From Aequorivita sp. (GTDB taxonomy: Bacteria > Bacteroidota > Bacteroidia > Flavobacteriales > Flavobacteriaceae), in assembly GCA_002733915.1 (NCBI GenBank), contig NVXN01000001.1, forward strand, positions 131,971 to 139,660: a stretch of 7,690 nt of DNA. The letters are read 5' to 3'. The notes below the pieces were generated by a model. The model saw only the letters and a list, made by a program, of their open reading frames with translations. It did no database searches and had not been told where the DNA came from. Positions 5,934 to 7,690 of this stretch are shown one piece after another. Each line of letters begins with the position of its first letter. The stretch's first letter is position 1. The translations under genes and the position numbers were made by a program.

Positions 5934-5963
5934 AAAAAGCGAGTTCTTAGGACTCGCTTTTTT
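5934..5963 (+). terminator. Strong intrinsic terminator of the 250-residue gene
   Basis: AAAAAGCGAGTTC (5934-5946) pairs with GGACTCGCTTTTT (5950-5962) through one G-U pair around a TTA loop, followed by a T-run to 5963. It begins 19 bp after the stop codon. The A-run on the left arm means it could also work weakly for minus-strand transcripts. Confidence 0.92.
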
Positions 5964-6065
5964 ATTTACGCTTATCAAAACTAGTTGATTAGGAAGCCCA
6001 CTGTTTAGAGTAGAGACTGCCCGTAAGGAGGGAGGGTAGAGAATTGTAAAGGACGCCATTGCGGA

Positions 6066-6101
6066 GGAGTGATGTTTTTAATGATACTGGGGCCTCACTC
6101 C
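6066..6101. repeat. Inverted repeat GGAGTGA/TCACTCC
   Basis: GGAGTGA at 6066-6072 pairs perfectly with TCACTCC at 6095-6101 across a 22-nt loop. The left arm lies in CATTGCGGAGGAGTGA (6057-6072), which resembles the dispersed palindromic family containing CATTGCGAGGAG known from many bacterial genomes. A single copy cannot prove membership. Confidence 0.4.
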
Positions 6102-6103
6102 AT

Positions 6104-6156
6104 AAAAAAAGCTCAAAAATTCGCGACGGATAGCACCACTTGCTTCATTTTGAGCT
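6104..6156 (-). terminator. Intrinsic terminator of the right-hand glycosyltransferase operon, large loop
   Basis: On the minus strand AGCTCAAAA (6156-6148) pairs with TTTTGAGCT (6118-6110), a 9-bp stem, followed at once by seven T (6110-6104). The 29-nt loop can form a small inner hairpin, AGCA/TGCT (6144-6141 with 6135-6132). It is placed about 180 bp after the stop codon of the right-hand glycosyltransferase, so that gene would have an unusually long 3' untranslated region. Confidence 0.65.
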
Positions 6157-6318
6157 GTTTGTGTAATTCAAATTCCCGAAGAGTTCTAGCAAATCGAAAA
6201 CGTGTTATAAAATTACAAGGATTCCCTTAAGGAGAAAAATTTTGATGTTAAATTTTTGTTTTGTCTGAGTAATATTTGATTATATAAGCATTCTATAGGT
6301 ACTTGCAGGTGAGGCATT

Positions 6319-6333
6319 ATGTGTAGGACACAT
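6319..6333. repeat. Short perfect palindrome at the stop codon
   Basis: ATGTGT (6319-6324) and ACACAT (6328-6333) form a 6-bp stem with a 3-nt loop. On the minus strand it starts within the TAA stop of the glycosyltransferase. No T-tract follows, so it could at most slow 3'-end decay. Confidence 0.4.
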
Positions 6334-7274
6334 TAAAAATTAACTTTTCTTTCATTATCCCTTAAGTACAAAAAACCTCCTTTTTTTATACCAAGTTGTC
6401 TACTTTTTTCAATTTGGGGAATAATCTGCTTAAGTAAGTCTATTTCCTTCTTTAGATAGTTTGCATTTGAGAAATTCAATTTAAACAGAGCTCTCTGTCT
6501 ATTCTTTTGTCTCCGTTTTAGAAGCTTATGTAGCTTGTCTAAGTTTTCCTCATTAATATTGGCATACCTCATTTTAAGATTTCTTTCCATTAATTCAAAG
6601 TGTTCTTCAGAACCATGGGTTATCTCCATTTGGTATCTTTCTTCCCTATCATGATGTAAAAAAGCTGTAGGCACCACTCCTACTTTATACCCATGGTACC
6701 TTACCCGTTGGCAGAAGTTATCATCTTCTCCATAGTGAAAAAACAATGGGTCAAAGCCGCCCACAGTTTCCAATACTTCTTTGGACAACAACCAACCCGC
6801 CGCATTTACGAAGGGGACTTGGTAAACTTGCTGCAAGGGGTTCTTAAGAATAAAATCGGAATAGAAATGAGGGTTGTTTTTATAAACCATATAGTTAGAA
6901 AAGTTTTCATCCAACTTACCCCCCTTTCCGTTTAAATGGATTGGGCTTAAAACCCCATAGTCAGGGTTTTTTCTTTGAACACTCAAAAGTTTATCCAAAC
7001 AACCTTCCTGTAAATAAGCATCCTGATTCAGCAGAAAAACATATTCTGCTCTTTGCACAAGCGCATAGTTTATCCCTATATTATTGGCTTGACCAAAACC
7101 GAGGTTGTGCTCTTGGGGCATTAAGTGTACTTCTGGATAATTTTCTTTTATAAAGGATACGGTGTTATCAGATGAATGATTATCAACCACAACTACATGG
7201 TGTCCATTGCAACTTTCCAAACACCTTTTAATCCAAGGCATGGCATTGTAGGTTACAATAACTATATATATCAT
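6333..7274 (-). CDS. GT2 family glycosyltransferase, rhamnosyltransferase-like
   Basis: A complete protein of 313 residues. IYIVIVTYNAMPWI (2-15) and VVVVDNHSSDNT (27-38) form the N-terminal nucleotide-binding half; HNLGFGQANNIGI (56-68) is typical of the rhamnosyltransferase-like (RfbF/WbbL-type) GT2 group. FLLNQDAYL (80-88) holds NQD in place of the usual DxD, as is common in this group. FVNAAGWLLSKEVLETVGGFDPLFFHYGEDDNFCQRVRYHG (155-194) contains the acceptor loop and the EDD (183-185) that supplies the catalytic base. A His-rich stretch at about 205-209 (FLHHD) follows. The C-terminal third is Lys/Arg-rich and probably helical (245-292), with no transmembrane segment. The ATG overlaps the TGA of the upstream glycosyltransferase (ATGA). 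It probably adds a deoxyhexose or related sugar to a lipid-linked glycan; the sugar itself is inferred only from similarity. Confidence 0.93.
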   Translation of the reverse strand: MIYIVIVTYNAMPWIKRCLESCNGHHVVVVDNHSSDNTVSFIKENYPEVHLMPQEHNLGFGQANNIGINYALVQRAEYVFLLNQDAYLQEGCLDKLLSVQRKNPDYGVLSPIHLNGKGGKLDENFSNYMVYKNNPHFYSDFILKNPLQQVYQVPFVNAAGWLLSKEVLETVGGFDPLFFHYGEDDNFCQRVRYHGYKVGVVPTAFLHHDREERYQMEITHGSEEHFELMERNLKMRYANINEENLDKLHKLLKRRQKNRQRALFKLNFSNANYLKKEIDLLKQIIPQIEKSRQLGIKKGGFLYLRDNERKVNF

Positions 7275-7690
7275 TTTATTCGACGTATAAGTAATTTCAA
7301 AATTCTTTTCATAGTGAGGGTATTATTGTTAGCTTTTATTTGCTTTTCTAGTCTTGTATTTTGGCGTTCCAGTTTTTTGAGTTTCTCATATAAAAATTTA
7401 AAACTTCCCAAATGTTCAACAAAAAATGCTGTATGCTTTAAACTTAAATATTCATAAATTTCTTTATATTGCTGTAAAGTAATTGAGACATTTCTGGAAT
7501 TCCCCACTTGCCTATAATAGAAACAAACTTTTGGAATTTTATATACTTCTCCGCCATCTTTTAACAGGTGTATCCAAAACTCCCAGTCCTCTAATCCTTT
7601 AGTACAGTTTGCATCATACCCACCTATGCGTTCCCAATCTATTTTTTTAAACATAGCACAGTTAAAAATAATATTTCTGGTGGCAAGTTC
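7271..7690 (-). CDS. GT2 family glycosyltransferase, C-terminal part (runs off right edge)
   Basis: The frame is open to the window edge, giving the last 139 residues; the ATG at 7654 is internal, since ELATRNIIFNCA precedes it in frame. NCAMFKKIDWERIGGYD followed by GLEDWEFWIHLL is the standard acceptor-side segment of GT2 enzymes, where the ED pair holds the catalytic base. FYYRQVGNSRN follows, as in many family members (Y-R-hxxSxS region). The tail (about the last 45 residues) is a Lys/Leu-rich predicted coiled coil (FLYEKLKKLERQNTRLEKQI) ending in a basic helix (RILKLLIRRIK), which may hold the enzyme on a partner or on the membrane. The N-terminal nucleotide-binding half lies outside the window. 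Its TGA overlaps the next ATG, so the two enzymes are likely made in coupled fashion. Confidence 0.9.
   Translation of the reverse strand, partial: ELATRNIIFNCAMFKKIDWERIGGYDANCTKGLEDWEFWIHLLKDGGEVYKIPKVCFYYRQVGNSRNVSITLQQYKEIYEYLSLKHTAFFVEHLGSFKFLYEKLKKLERQNTRLEKQIKANNNTLTMKRILKLLIRRIK

Larger units (their letters stand above)
5964..6332. other. Gene-free region between convergent transcription units
   Basis: About 370 bp without a credible gene; a 63-residue minus-strand frame at 6059-5868 overlaps the terminator and the coding end and is not accepted. The region holds a GA-rich stretch (6007-6070), a hairpin at 6066-6101, a minus-strand terminator (6104-6156), an A/T-only inverted repeat AAAAATTT/AAATTTTT (6235-6242 and 6250-6257, 7-nt loop) and a palindrome touching the stop codon of the right-hand gene (6319-6333). 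Confidence 0.7.

Noticed and set aside
5868..6059. 63-residue minus-strand frame
   Set aside because: Runs through a strong intrinsic terminator and into the antisense of the 3' coding end; no recognisable features.
6693..7457. Three plus-strand frames antisense to the right-hand glycosyltransferases
   Set aside because: All lie opposite genes with clear GT2 motifs and show no family resemblance themselves.

Overview
The window looks like chromosomal DNA of a member of the Bacteroidota, most likely a marine-type Flavobacteriaceae. The evidence is AT-rich DNA, A-rich rather than Shine-Dalgarno translation starts, one good TTTG-N20-TAnnTTTG promoter, and gene families common in flavobacterial surface-polysaccharide loci. 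The species cannot be named from the sequence.

Layout. (1) Positions 1-3838, all on the minus strand, hold a tight five-gene block. In transcription order it encodes a GT2 glycosyltransferase (GTG start), a second, paralogous GT2 glycosyltransferase, an FkbM-family methyltransferase, a GT32-like (OCH1/Gly_transf_sug type) glycosyltransferase, and the first 131 residues of a DUF6625-like glycosyltransferase-type protein that runs off the left edge. Most junctions overlap or nearly touch (TAATG, ATGA, a 1-bp gap), so this reads as one translationally coupled operon. (2) Positions 3839-4183 are non-coding and contain 13 units of a degenerate 7-bp tandem repeat just upstream of the operon's first gene. 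(3) Positions 4184-5963 hold a module unlike its surroundings. A 72-residue helix-turn-helix-like protein (minus strand) and a 250-residue protein of unknown function (plus strand) diverge from a 759-bp intergenic region. That region contains a 28-bp inverted repeat, ~10-bp and 11-bp period repeats, direct repeats spaced 40 and 100 bp, a predicted promoter and a leader that can be folded into several stems. The 250-residue gene ends in a strong intrinsic terminator. (4) Positions 5964-6332 are non-coding and hold the opposing terminator for the right-hand genes plus small hairpins. (5) Positions 6333-7690, minus strand, hold a complete GT2 glycosyltransferase of rhamnosyltransferase type and, upstream and overlapping by ATGA, the C-terminal part of another GT2 enzyme cut by the right edge.

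How it fits together. The two glycosyltransferase blocks are probably parts of one surface polysaccharide (O-antigen, capsule or exopolysaccharide) locus in which successive glycosyltransferases add sugars to a lipid-linked repeat unit and the FkbM enzyme O-methylates a sugar. Donors, acceptors and product cannot be read from the sequence. The module at 4184-5963 interrupts this series. It has no recognisable carbohydrate role and is the part of the window most worth following up.
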